Assembly (NCBI GenBank): GCA_030700315.1
Contig: JAUYJO010000033.1
Coordinates: forward strand, 1-64,000
Direction of reading: 5' to 3'
Length of the DNA stretch: 64,000 nt
Origin: Gallionella sp.
GTDB taxonomy: Bacteria > Pseudomonadota > Gammaproteobacteria > Burkholderiales > Gallionellaceae
The position numbers and the translations under genes are program-made. Below, one piece after another: positions 35,891-44,144 of the stretch. Each line of letters starts with the position of its first letter. Positions within the stretch are counted from its first letter, which is position 1. The notes beneath the pieces are model-generated. The model saw only the letters and a list, made by a program, of their open reading frames with translations, was not told the DNA's origin and searched no databases.

Positions 35891-36706
35891 TCAACTTCCG
35901 CCCCATCCTGCTTCCTCGATCAGGTATTCGTATCCGTCGGGGCGGATGCAGATGTCCCCCATGAAAGGGTAGTTGAGGCTTACGACCACATAGATCACAC
36001 CGCCCACCACAAATGAGAGAAGGCCGGCGAGCACAATATGGCCGCGCAAGCTCTCATGCCCGAACAGCGCGGTAAACCCCACGGTGACCAGCCCACCCAA
36101 AACGACCACGGCCCACAACACCCCCGGCAAATCATTCTGTGCTATCACCCGCCGCTTTACGCGAAGCTGTGTCATGCTGTTCATGTCTTTCAGTATCTCG
36201 GCGTAGAGCGATTGCTCGTGCAAGTTCCGTGGAACAATCTGCTTTATCGCCGCCCACAGTTGGTTGGAGGCTTCATGGGTGGATAAACGCGGTTGGAATC
36301 TGGAATCCCAATTCATTGCCTTGATGGCCGGAAACTCGTCACGCACAACGGAAAGAGAGTAGACGCGAAGCGCGGCAAGCGCCTTATCGGCCCCCGTCTG
36401 ATTCGGGTAAAGATTCAGGTCGCTGTAAAGCGCGAACGCTTCCGTGGATTCCTGTTGAGTAATGGCTTCGGCGTCGCGATAATCCTCCCATACATCTATA
36501 ACGACAAAAGCAAGCATCACCCCGTAAATAACACCCAGGTTGGCAAATACGAATCCGGAAATATCGTTGTGGAGTTTCAGTACGGTGTGGCCAATCAGCC
36601 GCCGCACGACAAGAACCATGCTAACGCCGAACATTACAAAAAAACCAACTACCAGCAAAGCGGAAAGCCACTGCGGTAGAGTTAATAACCATGCGGAAAA
36701 TGGCAT
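35891..36706 (-). CDS. DUF4239 (bestrophin-like) membrane protein
   Basis: A 271-aa protein with two N-terminal membrane helices (about 10-35 and 50-72; FVFANLGVIYGVMLAFVVID), a helical cytoplasmic or periplasmic middle part, and two C-terminal helices (about 195-245). This matches DUF4239 proteins, which resemble bestrophin channels. Ion-channel function is inferred only. It is monocistronic, between jetA and the epimerase gene. The 147 bases between it and jetA hold no recognised feature. Confidence 0.8.
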   Translation of the reverse strand: MPFSAWLLTLPQWLSALLVVGFFVMFGVSMVLVVRRLIGHTVLKLHNDISGFVFANLGVIYGVMLAFVVIDVWEDYRDAEAITQQESTEAFALYSDLNLYPNQTGADKALAALRVYSLSVVRDEFPAIKAMNWDSRFQPRLSTHEASNQLWAAIKQIVPRNLHEQSLYAEILKDMNSMTQLRVKRRVIAQNDLPGVLWAVVVLGGLVTVGFTALFGHESLRGHIVLAGLLSFVVGGVIYVVVSLNYPFMGDICIRPDGYEYLIEEAGWGGS

Positions 36707-36788
36707 ACATACCCCTTGATGATTGCGTAAGTTTCTTTGGAACCCGTGTCGTGGATGTGTGCCACATGACGAAATTCCCGATGGACAG

Positions 36789-37541
36789 CTAATAATAATC
36801 GGCTGAATTATCCTGAGGATAAAAGCCTAATTTTCTTTTTGTTTCCGTTAAATCGAACACGCTTTCAAAATTATCACTGATCGCAAATGCGGTCAGAAAT
36901 TTTTCTTCCGATTCCAGGGATTTGTCGAAAGCTTGCACCAAATCCCGTTTACTGCAAAACATGGCGCGCATATAGGCGCTATCGTAAGGGACAGGCGTAT
37001 CTACCGGCACGCTCCAACCGATACGTAGCGCAACAAAGGAGATGCCCAGATTGGCGTAATGGAAGCCCAGGTTTTCGCCAAATACTTTGGATTCGGCATA
37101 GGGGCAATCGGGGGTTGCGCAGGCATTCAGGGTGGTGAGTGTCTTTTCTTCGTGCCGCAGCGCGCTCGCGATATCCTTTTGATGGTAAAAATTTGAGCTG
37201 GCGAAAACAATTTTCTGGATGCCTGCTCTCCTTGCTTCCTCGAAGACGAAGCTGGTGGCGACGAAGTTGTTGCGTATCGTATCTGCTCTAGGGGCAGATG
37301 GATTGGGGTTGCCAGCAAGATGGATGATAGCATCCAACCCGGCAAAAACACCCTTTAATTGATTGGGTTCGGCAAAATCCAGTCGAATAAAATCAATTTG
37401 TTTTGGATTTGCGGATTTGCCCGGATCCATTCGTTTCAGGTCAAACAACTTCAGGTCAAATTTGTCCCGCAAGCCATTGACCAATGTCGTCCCGATATTT
37501 CCGCCTGCTCCGGTAATGCCTACTTTAATTTTGTTTTCCAT
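36789..37541 (-). CDS. NAD-dependent epimerase/dehydratase (extended SDR)
   Basis: A 250-aa cytoplasmic oxidoreductase. The nucleotide-binding motif GITGAGGNIGTTL is at residues 8-20. An acidic strand end (LFDLKRMD) suggests NAD rather than NADP. The catalytic pair is Tyr/Lys in PYAESKVFGE, with the Ser of FASSNFYH. The length and sequence pattern recall uronate dehydrogenase-type SDRs, so an oxidised sugar substrate is possible but not shown. It is the first gene of the minus-strand block that runs down from 52 kb. Confidence 0.85.
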   Translation of the reverse strand: MENKIKVGITGAGGNIGTTLVNGLRDKFDLKLFDLKRMDPGKSANPKQIDFIRLDFAEPNQLKGVFAGLDAIIHLAGNPNPSAPRADTIRNNFVATSFVFEEARRAGIQKIVFASSNFYHQKDIASALRHEEKTLTTLNACATPDCPYAESKVFGENLGFHYANLGISFVALRIGWSVPVDTPVPYDSAYMRAMFCSKRDLVQAFDKSLESEEKFLTAFAISDNFESVFDLTETKRKLGFYPQDNSADYY

Positions 37542-37596
37542 TGGTTAGGTGCTCTTGACAAAGTAAAGCCAAAATCGGCGTCTGAAAACGACTGCG

Positions 37597-38814
37597 TCAA
37601 CCAACTTTCAGACCGTTCACGAAATACATTTCCACCAAGCCTTTCCCTTTCACCTCCAGCTTTCCGCGCGGCTCGCATTCGAAGTATTCCTTGACCAGAT
37701 CATAGGTGGCGCGGGAAATATTCACCCGCCCCGGATCGCTCGCCGATTCCATTCTGCTGGCGGTGTTGACGGTGTCGCCCCAAACATCGTAGCTGAATTT
37801 TTTCTTCCCGATCACTCCCGCCACCAGCGGGCCGGTATGCAGGCCGATACGTTCATTCCACTCCATATTTCCTGGCAGACATTGATTGAAGGCAGCATTC
37901 TTGATGGCGTCGCGCATCTCCAAGGCTGCACGGGTAGCCATGACGGCATGGTCTGGTTGCGGAAGGGTAACGCCGCCGGCGCACATATAGGCATCGCCGA
38001 TGGTCTTGATTTTCTCCAGGCCGTACTTGTCGATAATCTGGTCGAACAGGGAGAATCTGCAATCCAGTTGCTCGATCAAATCACTGGGGGACATGGTTGA
38101 AGAAATCTGGGTGAACCCGACAAAATCCGCAAACAACACCGTGGCAGATCCGACATATACCGGATCGGCTTTGCCGGTTTTTTTTAGTTGCTGCGCGACG
38201 TTCACCGGCAGGATGTTTTCCAGCAACTTTTCCGATTCGTCGTAGGCGTCGTGGAGCAATTTCTCGAAAAATTCGTTGACGGCGAGTTGGTACTCGTTGC
38301 TCTCGGCGAACAATATCTTCCAGCCCTTTTCGGAATTGATTCCCTCGATGGAATAGACTATTTCGCGCAGCACCTCGCGCATGTTGTTTTCAAACTTTAA
38401 GAAAGTTGCGGGCGACCATTCCCGCGCGTGGTAGTCATATTTGCCGTAGATTTCGAAAATCTTGTCGTGGCATCTTTGGCGGGAATACGGATTTTCCCAA
38501 TACTTGAGCCGCAATATCCTTTCCAGAAATATGATGTTGTAGGCCTCAAAGGAAAAGGTCTTGTACTTGACACCAACCTGATTGAGCTGGTTCCACTTTG
38601 CTATGAAATTAAACGGGGCGGGCGGTGCCTGCCGGATGTCGGGGAATTCTTCCAGCAGGCGGCGGATCAATTCCTCGTTGATCTGCCGGGGACTTTTTCC
38701 ATCGAACCGGATAGGGTCAATATATTGCGATGGTTTTTCCAGTTCACCTTGCAAGTGAAGGTAAAAATATCGTGCGATTTCCCTTGCGATGATTTGACGT
38801 TCCATAATCTGCAC
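37597..38814 (-). CDS. Class III adenylate/guanylate cyclase
   Basis: A 405-aa protein. The N-terminal 190 residues are helical and unrecognised. The cyclase domain spans about 210-395: TVLFADFVGFTQISS (two metal-binding Asp), KIKTIGDAYMCAGG, and DVWGDTVNTASRMES, where the Asn/Arg transition-state residues lie. All catalytic residues appear present, so it should make cAMP or cGMP; the specificity cannot be read reliably. The start may be GTG 38814 (GAGG close upstream) or ATG 38805. It has no membrane segment, so it is soluble. Confidence 0.9.
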   Translation of the reverse strand: MQIMERQIIAREIARYFYLHLQGELEKPSQYIDPIRFDGKSPRQINEELIRRLLEEFPDIRQAPPAPFNFIAKWNQLNQVGVKYKTFSFEAYNIIFLERILRLKYWENPYSRQRCHDKIFEIYGKYDYHAREWSPATFLKFENNMREVLREIVYSIEGINSEKGWKILFAESNEYQLAVNEFFEKLLHDAYDESEKLLENILPVNVAQQLKKTGKADPVYVGSATVLFADFVGFTQISSTMSPSDLIEQLDCRFSLFDQIIDKYGLEKIKTIGDAYMCAGGVTLPQPDHAVMATRAALEMRDAIKNAAFNQCLPGNMEWNERIGLHTGPLVAGVIGKKKFSYDVWGDTVNTASRMESASDPGRVNISRATYDLVKEYFECEPRGKLEVKGKGLVEMYFVNGLKVG

Positions 38815-38857
38815 GAACCCTCAAGAGTGCATATTTTTTCAGCAGCACCGGCAGAAT

Positions 38858-39289
38858 TCAGCTTTCAAGCTGCGGAGGGTTGGCTTCATCAACATATCCC
38901 TGGTTCAGCTCGAAAATATTGCCTTCAGGGTCGGCCAGCCAGCACACTTTCATGCCGGGGATAAATTGCCCCATATCTGCGGGGCCCAGGGTCGGTTTGG
39001 CATCACTTCCCAATTCCGCCAGCTTGGCATCAAGATCGTCCACGGCAAAGCAGATATGACGCCAGCCGGGAAATTCATAGCCGCTTTTTTCCGGCGGGGG
39101 CAGGGGAGATGTCTCGGTCGCCTTGAAAAGTTCGAAGGACAGATTTCCGGAGCTGATGGCGACTACCTGATCCGGGCCGGGAGCATAGACCCTGGCACGC
39201 TTGAAGCCAAAATGTTTGGTATAGAACCTTTCGATGGCGACAGGATCTTTGCACGTCAGCCCGATGTGGGAAAAGCTGGTTGTTGTCAT
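38858..39289 (-). CDS. VOC-family (glyoxalase I-like) protein
   Basis: A 143-aa protein with two beta-alpha-beta-beta-beta repeats: FSHIGLTCKDPVAIERFYTK, where His8 is a likely metal ligand, and WRHICFAVDDLDAKLAELG; it ends WLADPEGNIFELNQGYV with Glu as a metal ligand. The metal-binding set is consistent with a glyoxalase, dioxygenase or resistance-type VOC enzyme. Nearby DJ-1-type genes would fit reactive-carbonyl detoxification. It lies 43 bases from the cyclase gene in the same direction. Confidence 0.87.
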   Translation of the reverse strand: MTTTSFSHIGLTCKDPVAIERFYTKHFGFKRARVYAPGPDQVVAISSGNLSFELFKATETSPLPPPEKSGYEFPGWRHICFAVDDLDAKLAELGSDAKPTLGPADMGQFIPGMKVCWLADPEGNIFELNQGYVDEANPPQLES

Positions 39290-39420
39290 GGGTCAACTCC
39301 TCGTTTTTGCGGTTTGTTTAGCGATGCTGCCTCTAGCGGTGTTGTACTGTCACGGCAAAATGAACAGCAGTGTTTCAGAATGTTGTTGTCTTGGCCTCTG
39401 CGATATTCCCCAAGGGGGTT

Positions 39421-39579
39421 CAGAAATTGTAAAAGTACTTTTTATGAACCTGGGGCGGGTTTCGTAGGTCGGGATTCATCCCGACAGAGCGCCGCATAAC
39501 CCAACCCCGTCGGGATGAATCCCGACCTACCTCATCGTGAGGTTCATGACCAAACGGTACGTTTGTGATTTCTGTCTCC
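39421..39579. repeat. Family C MITE-like element, ~159 bp, copy 2 (inverted)
   Basis: The reverse complement of the element at 23325-23483, with the same ends (CAGAAATTGTAAAAGTACTT; GTTTGTGATTTCTGTCTCC) and the same inner GTCGGGATGAATCCCGAC palindrome; here the inner arms are better preserved. It separates the VOC gene from the SnoaL-like gene. The remaining sequence 39290-39420 shows nothing recognised. Confidence 0.75.
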
Positions 39580-39594
39580 CCAATGTTTTTGCGG

Positions 39595-40032
39595 TCAAAG
39601 CCTGGCCGAGCCCTCATGATAATTCAGCGAATTCACGATATAGGCGGCAATGACTGCTTTGCCGGTTGGGGGCGATTTTTTTACAACCCAGGTCTGGTCG
39701 GCATCCAGCTTGATTCTGGCGCTGTTGGCTGCGGGAGGGTTCCATACGCTGGCCTGCCATTCGACGACGACATGCACATCTGCGCTGTCGCCATTTATCT
39801 TGACGGTCACTTCCTTGAGGCGATGAACTTCGTCGAAAAATATGCGGATGACTCTCTGATACCACCCTTCGAAATCCGCCAAGCCATGCAGGGTCGCTTC
39901 GGGAAATTTCATTTCCACGTTTTCTTCTGCCAGCAATGGGAGAACTTCGACCATAGGCGCGTGGACATCCAGTTTTTTATACCAGAGGGCGGCCAGATCC
40001 TTGATTTCTGATTCAGTCAATTGTGATTCCAT
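39595..40032 (-). CDS. SnoaL/NTF2-like protein
   Basis: A 145-aa protein with the alpha+beta cone of the NTF2 superfamily: an N-terminal helix pair (IKDLAALWYKKLDVHAPMVE), then NVEMKFPEATLHGLADFEGWY and the strands VTVKINGDSADVHVVVEWQA and KLDADQTWVVKKS. It has no lipobox or signal. Such proteins bind or isomerise small hydrophobic molecules; no catalytic assignment can be made. It lies 64 bases from the AGE-STAS gene and is probably in the same operon. Confidence 0.8.
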   Translation of the reverse strand: MESQLTESEIKDLAALWYKKLDVHAPMVEVLPLLAEENVEMKFPEATLHGLADFEGWYQRVIRIFFDEVHRLKEVTVKINGDSADVHVVVEWQASVWNPPAANSARIKLDADQTWVVKKSPPTGKAVIAAYIVNSLNYHEGSARL

Positions 40033-40096
40033 GATTTTCTCCAGGCAAAATTGGTGTTCGAAATAATGAAGATGAAGTTCAAAGCCTGATTTTTTC

Positions 40097-42304
40097 TTAC
40101 TCGTCCAGGAAGTCCACGCTTTCGCCGAACTCGTCCTGGTTCAGCAAGGTCTTGACCGCATCGTTCGCGCCGACGATGACCACATCATCGTCGATGTTCA
40201 GTTTCTGTTTGGCAAAAATCAGCGCCCTGGCGGCACACGAGGTCATGCTCTCCAAGCCCTTGACATCGATCACCAGTTTCTCGGGGTTGGCGGCGATCAC
40301 TTTATCCAGATTGGCCCGGAAGAAAGAGATGGCTCTCGCATCCAGGTCACCTGTCAGGGTAACGGTGGCGGTCTTGTCCTTGATCGCCACGGTGGAGTTG
40401 AAGTGGTCCAACCCTTGTGTCGGCACGATGCGCACTTTGATTTTTACCGCTTCGGTTGAGGAAGGAATTTTTACCGTCAGGCCTTCGGCGTCGAAATCGG
40501 TGTAGTCCTCGCCATTGACTGTCACAGATTCGATCCTGATCGACCCCTTGGGCAAAATGTCGGGCGAAACCCGCAGAATGTTGTCCTTGAAGCCGCCCGG
40601 CTTGGGTTTGAAATGGAAATCCATGGGCTGCTTGGCGATCATCAGGTTGGTATATACCGAGGCCAGATAGCACAGCTCAAACGAATGGTAGCCGCTCATG
40701 GAATGGCTGCCCTTGTCGCGCTCCGTGCCGAGCAGGTAGGGCATGCCGTTATTGAACACGTTGAAATACACGCCGCCAGCATCATGATCGAGGAAAAAGG
40801 CGTTATAGAAGGCGGCGGATTCGCGCGCATATTTCAGATACTCCGGCGCTTTCAGCGAACCGGCCATGATCATATACGCGAGAATGCCCTGTTCCTGTTG
40901 CCACCACGCCTTGCGGTCATGGAAAGCGAAGCGGTGGGTGGCCTGCCCTTCTTTCAGTTCGCGATCCACCACGTCGTACCAGCCGCCGCGTTGTGGGTCG
41001 CCGCCATGTTTGGGCATCAGCTCGGCGATTTTTTTGGCGAAATCGACATAGCGTTGATCCGGGTTGACGTGGTATATCCGCGTCAGGTTCCAGGCGATTT
41101 TGAGGTTGTGCCCCACCACGCCACGATTCTGCTGCCAGCCCCATTGCTGGTCGAAGCTCCAGTCTTCGTGAAATTTTTCCTGCACGAAGGCGCTGTGGTC
41201 ATAATCCTGGAAGCGTTCCGTGATGGTGTTGGCGGTGTCCACCAGCATATCCAGATGGGTTTTTTCTCCGGTGGCCAGCAACAGGTTGATCAGGTAGGCC
41301 GGGGCATGATCGCCCACCGAATTCCAGTTTTTGCGCGAGCGGTTGCGCCCCAGAGATTCGCTGCGCCCGCTGAAGGTGATCGGGTCGATATGGGAGTAAT
41401 AGCCGCCCTGTTCATGATCCCGGTAATGGCGGTCGAACAGGTTGAGCGTCATGTCGATATCCTTGCGGATGCGCACATCTCCGGTGATGCGGTAAGTCTG
41501 GGTCGGGCCGGCGAGGGCATAAATCTGCTCGTAGGCGGGAATGGCGTCGTAATCGTCGCCAAATTCCGACATGAACAGTTTGCGTTCGCGCACGGTTCTC
41601 ATCTGGCCGCCGCGCATGCCGGCAATTTCCGGCATGTTCGAGCCCAGGATTTTGCGCCCGGCCTTTTTGTTCTGGCTGAATTCGACGGCGTGATACCAGT
41701 AGCAAATATTTTCCGAAGCGTCCACTGCGCGGAAGTGTTCGCGCAGATAATCCGATCCCTTTTCGGCGGCTTCCAGGCAGCGCTCGTCACCGGTCAATAA
41801 ATACGCCGAAGCAAAGCCGTAGATCAGCCGCGAAATGGTGTCGGTTTCCTGCCGGGTGCTGCCCATTTTGTGCCCGTAGAGATCGAGCATGGTGCAGTAA
41901 TTGGACCAGTCGATTTCATCATCGCCAAACTGCGCCTTGAGGTAGAAATTGGCCAGTTGCTGGATCTGTTTGATCCACCAATCCTGCTGCTCGAAGACAA
42001 ACTCGTTCTCGCCTTTTCCGACGAAAATCAGGTGTTCGGCTTCCAGCGCGCCATCGTCGTCGGGATAGAACACGCCATACGCATAAATGAATCTGCCGCG
42101 GGCGAGCATGTCGCGCATCTGCCCGGTGCAATCCACATAGGAATCGCCGAGATTATGCACCAGCTCTGCATAGGTCGAAGAAGATAGCCTGATCTTGAAA
42201 TCACGGCCATCCGAGGTCTGGATTCCAAATATATTGGAATCGAAACTGAAGTTGGTTACATACCCGGCAACGGTGTCGGAAAACTCGAAATTGGTCTGTC
42301 CCAT
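40097..42304 (-). CDS. AGE-fold (N-acylglucosamine 2-epimerase-like) protein fused to a STAS domain
   Basis: A 735-aa fusion. Residues 1-110 form a beta-rich domain of unknown type (FEFSDTVAGYVTNFSFDSN...). Residues about 120-520 form an (alpha/alpha)6 barrel like AGE-family sugar epimerases, with repeated W/H/E-rich blocks (NWNSVGDHAPAYLINLLLAT; WQQNRGVVGHNLKIAWN; AWWQQEQGILAYMI). About 530-620 is a beta linker. Residues about 630-735 are a STAS domain (VTLTGDLDARAISFFRANLD; LVIDVKGLESMTSCAARALI) with Ser/Thr where anti-sigma-factor antagonists are phosphorylated. It has no signal peptide. A sugar-binding enzyme fold tied to a partner-switching domain suggests a sugar-responsive regulator. 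This is inference. Confidence 0.85.
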   Translation of the reverse strand: MGQTNFEFSDTVAGYVTNFSFDSNIFGIQTSDGRDFKIRLSSSTYAELVHNLGDSYVDCTGQMRDMLARGRFIYAYGVFYPDDDGALEAEHLIFVGKGENEFVFEQQDWWIKQIQQLANFYLKAQFGDDEIDWSNYCTMLDLYGHKMGSTRQETDTISRLIYGFASAYLLTGDERCLEAAEKGSDYLREHFRAVDASENICYWYHAVEFSQNKKAGRKILGSNMPEIAGMRGGQMRTVRERKLFMSEFGDDYDAIPAYEQIYALAGPTQTYRITGDVRIRKDIDMTLNLFDRHYRDHEQGGYYSHIDPITFSGRSESLGRNRSRKNWNSVGDHAPAYLINLLLATGEKTHLDMLVDTANTITERFQDYDHSAFVQEKFHEDWSFDQQWGWQQNRGVVGHNLKIAWNLTRIYHVNPDQRYVDFAKKIAELMPKHGGDPQRGGWYDVVDRELKEGQATHRFAFHDRKAWWQQEQGILAYMIMAGSLKAPEYLKYARESAAFYNAFFLDHDAGGVYFNVFNNGMPYLLGTERDKGSHSMSGYHSFELCYLASVYTNLMIAKQPMDFHFKPKPGGFKDNILRVSPDILPKGSIRIESVTVNGEDYTDFDAEGLTVKIPSSTEAVKIKVRIVPTQGLDHFNSTVAIKDKTATVTLTGDLDARAISFFRANLDKVIAANPEKLVIDVKGLESMTSCAARALIFAKQKLNIDDDVVIVGANDAVKTLLNQDEFGESVDFLDE

Positions 42305-42372
42305 CTTAAATCTCCTTAAATATAGCTTGGTAATATTGGCAATATTGTCCCGACTCTAGATTGGTATAGCCC

Positions 42373-43200
42373 CTAGATTGGTATATTGGTGTACGAAAGG
42401 GAAAGGTTAAACGTGCCCGTGTCTCCTGGGGCTGTGGGGTTAAATTCGAACTTCACTATTCCGATATCGGGATATATGTATTGCACCCTGTCAGAGATAA
42501 GGCTGCCCTCCATACCCGGATCCTGATTTACGTCGATGAAACTCATCTTGGAGGCTTCAAACGTGCCGATGGGCACCGATACGTTCTCTTTTGCACTAAC
42601 CGCAGTATTCAAGACACCCTGGTGGGTGAGCGCGCCATCTACCGTCTTTTTTAGATAGGTGACTTGCCGGGTGTCGTTGATGTTGAGCGGCATCTGGTAC
42701 TGCACGTAGTTCTTCGGCGTGTCGAACCAGTATCTGTTGTAGATTGTGTTTCCGGAGTCATCTACGCCCTCTGGCAATCCGTCGCCTTGATAATTTATCG
42801 TGCCAGTCAACGGGTCCTGGATGTAATAGCGATAAACCGTACTCACCACAGTAGCAGGGGTCACCTTGCCTGCCGGGTCGATCATCTGAGCGTTGTAATA
42901 CTGTGCCTCGACAAGCGTCATTACCTTGATATTGTTGTTCAGGGGGTTGGTTAAACCCTCGTCGATTACATCAAGGCTTAAGCGGCCTCCCGTGATAACT
43001 GTCTTCGAGCCGTCGGCGTGGATATATTCCCCGACCGCGTCGTATATCATGACGTCGCCGTTTTTATAAATTACGTTATTGGCGCTTTTGCTGTAATAAA
43101 TGCGCGTGCCCGGGCTGTCCGAGCCACCGTTACATCCCACGAGGGACAGAATAATTAAAACAGCCCAAAAACCTTTAAGCGACAGAATGAACTTGTTCAT
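42373..43200 (-). CDS. Predicted outer-membrane or periplasmic lipoprotein
   Basis: A 275-aa protein with a lipoprotein signal (MNKFILSLKGFWAVL...) and lipobox LVGC, so Cys23 would be lipidated; the +2 Asn does not specify inner-membrane retention. The mature part is beta-rich, with no recognised domain. It lies between the AGE-STAS and MBL-fold genes, in step with a signal-bearing barrel protein two genes upstream, so the block has an envelope component. Confidence 0.75.
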   Translation of the reverse strand: MNKFILSLKGFWAVLIILSLVGCNGGSDSPGTRIYYSKSANNVIYKNGDVMIYDAVGEYIHADGSKTVITGGRLSLDVIDEGLTNPLNNNIKVMTLVEAQYYNAQMIDPAGKVTPATVVSTVYRYYIQDPLTGTINYQGDGLPEGVDDSGNTIYNRYWFDTPKNYVQYQMPLNINDTRQVTYLKKTVDGALTHQGVLNTAVSAKENVSVPIGTFEASKMSFIDVNQDPGMEGSLISDRVQYIYPDIGIVKFEFNPTAPGDTGTFNLSLSYTNIPI

Positions 43201-43252
43201 AATTGTTTCCTTGTTTGGATAACACTAGAAAACCGCCATTTTGTTACAGGAA

Positions 43253-44101
43253 TTACACCACCCCGTTCTTCCTTAACAGAGCGATCGTCTTGTCCATTTC
43301 GTAAGTCAGCAGGAAGAGCGTTTTATCGTTGGGCAGGAAAGACTGCATTTTCCCGACGAGCGCGTTTTTCTCATCCTCGTTCAATGAGCTCTTTCCTTTC
43401 AGCATCGACTTCAGTATGCCGATGAAAGCCTGTATGTAGGCGCGATGCCAGTAGACGATTTCTATGCCGCAGGGGTCTCCGTGGCAGGTATAGAGCGATG
43501 TCGTATGGTCGTATTGGTCAAGGAGGCGGTCAAGGTTTTTGAGCCACTCAATGGCGTGGCCGTCTCTGAAGAAGCAGTGCATGTGGTTATGGATTATGTC
43601 GCCCAGAAAGACGTGTTTGATGCCGTCGATGTCCAGCGACCACGCCGTGTCGTCGTCCGACTCGCCGGGGCCATAGTCGGTAAGCAGGAAATTTACACCG
43701 TCAAAAGTATGGGTTTCTCCGCCTTTGACCACCTTGTTGGGGAATATCCTCTTTTTGGGGAACTCGTCGCCGAATATTTGCAGGGCGATAGGCTCTTTTT
43801 CCTTGTCTTCTGACATGGCAAAATCTATCGCGCCCTGTGTGGCCAGTATCGGCACGTCCAGCCCCTTGGTGAGTTCCGCGAGGCCGGTGAAATGATCCGG
43901 GTGGCCATGCGTCACCAGGACAGCCAGCAAGGGCTTTTTAATCTTGTCGTCGATCATCGAGCGCAGCGTTCTGCTTGAAGAAACGGCGAGCGTCGCGTCG
44001 ATAGCCACCACCCCGTTTTTTGTCTCCACTAAAAATGCGTTGACGAAGAAGTTCGAAACAGTCGCTTCGTATCTATGTATTACTGGCGTGAAATTTTCCA
44101 T
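43253..44101 (-). CDS. MBL-fold metallo-hydrolase
   Basis: A 282-aa protein with the metallo-beta-lactamase core. The metal motif is LVTHGHPDHFTGLAEL (HxHxDH); later ligands are in YGPGESDDDTAWSLDID (Asp), VFLGDIIHNHMHCFF (Asp) and YTCHGDPCGIE (His). It has no signal peptide, so it is cytoplasmic. The family includes glyoxalase II-like, quorum-lactone and sulfur enzymes; the subfamily is not clear. It lies 43-52 bases from its neighbours in the same operon. Confidence 0.85.
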   Translation of the reverse strand: MENFTPVIHRYEATVSNFFVNAFLVETKNGVVAIDATLAVSSSRTLRSMIDDKIKKPLLAVLVTHGHPDHFTGLAELTKGLDVPILATQGAIDFAMSEDKEKEPIALQIFGDEFPKKRIFPNKVVKGGETHTFDGVNFLLTDYGPGESDDDTAWSLDIDGIKHVFLGDIIHNHMHCFFRDGHAIEWLKNLDRLLDQYDHTTSLYTCHGDPCGIEIVYWHRAYIQAFIGILKSMLKGKSSLNEDEKNALVGKMQSFLPNDKTLFLLTYEMDKTIALLRKNGVV

Positions 44102-44144
44102 TGTTTATCTCCTTGGTTGGTAGGTATGTTGGTATTTGGATTTT

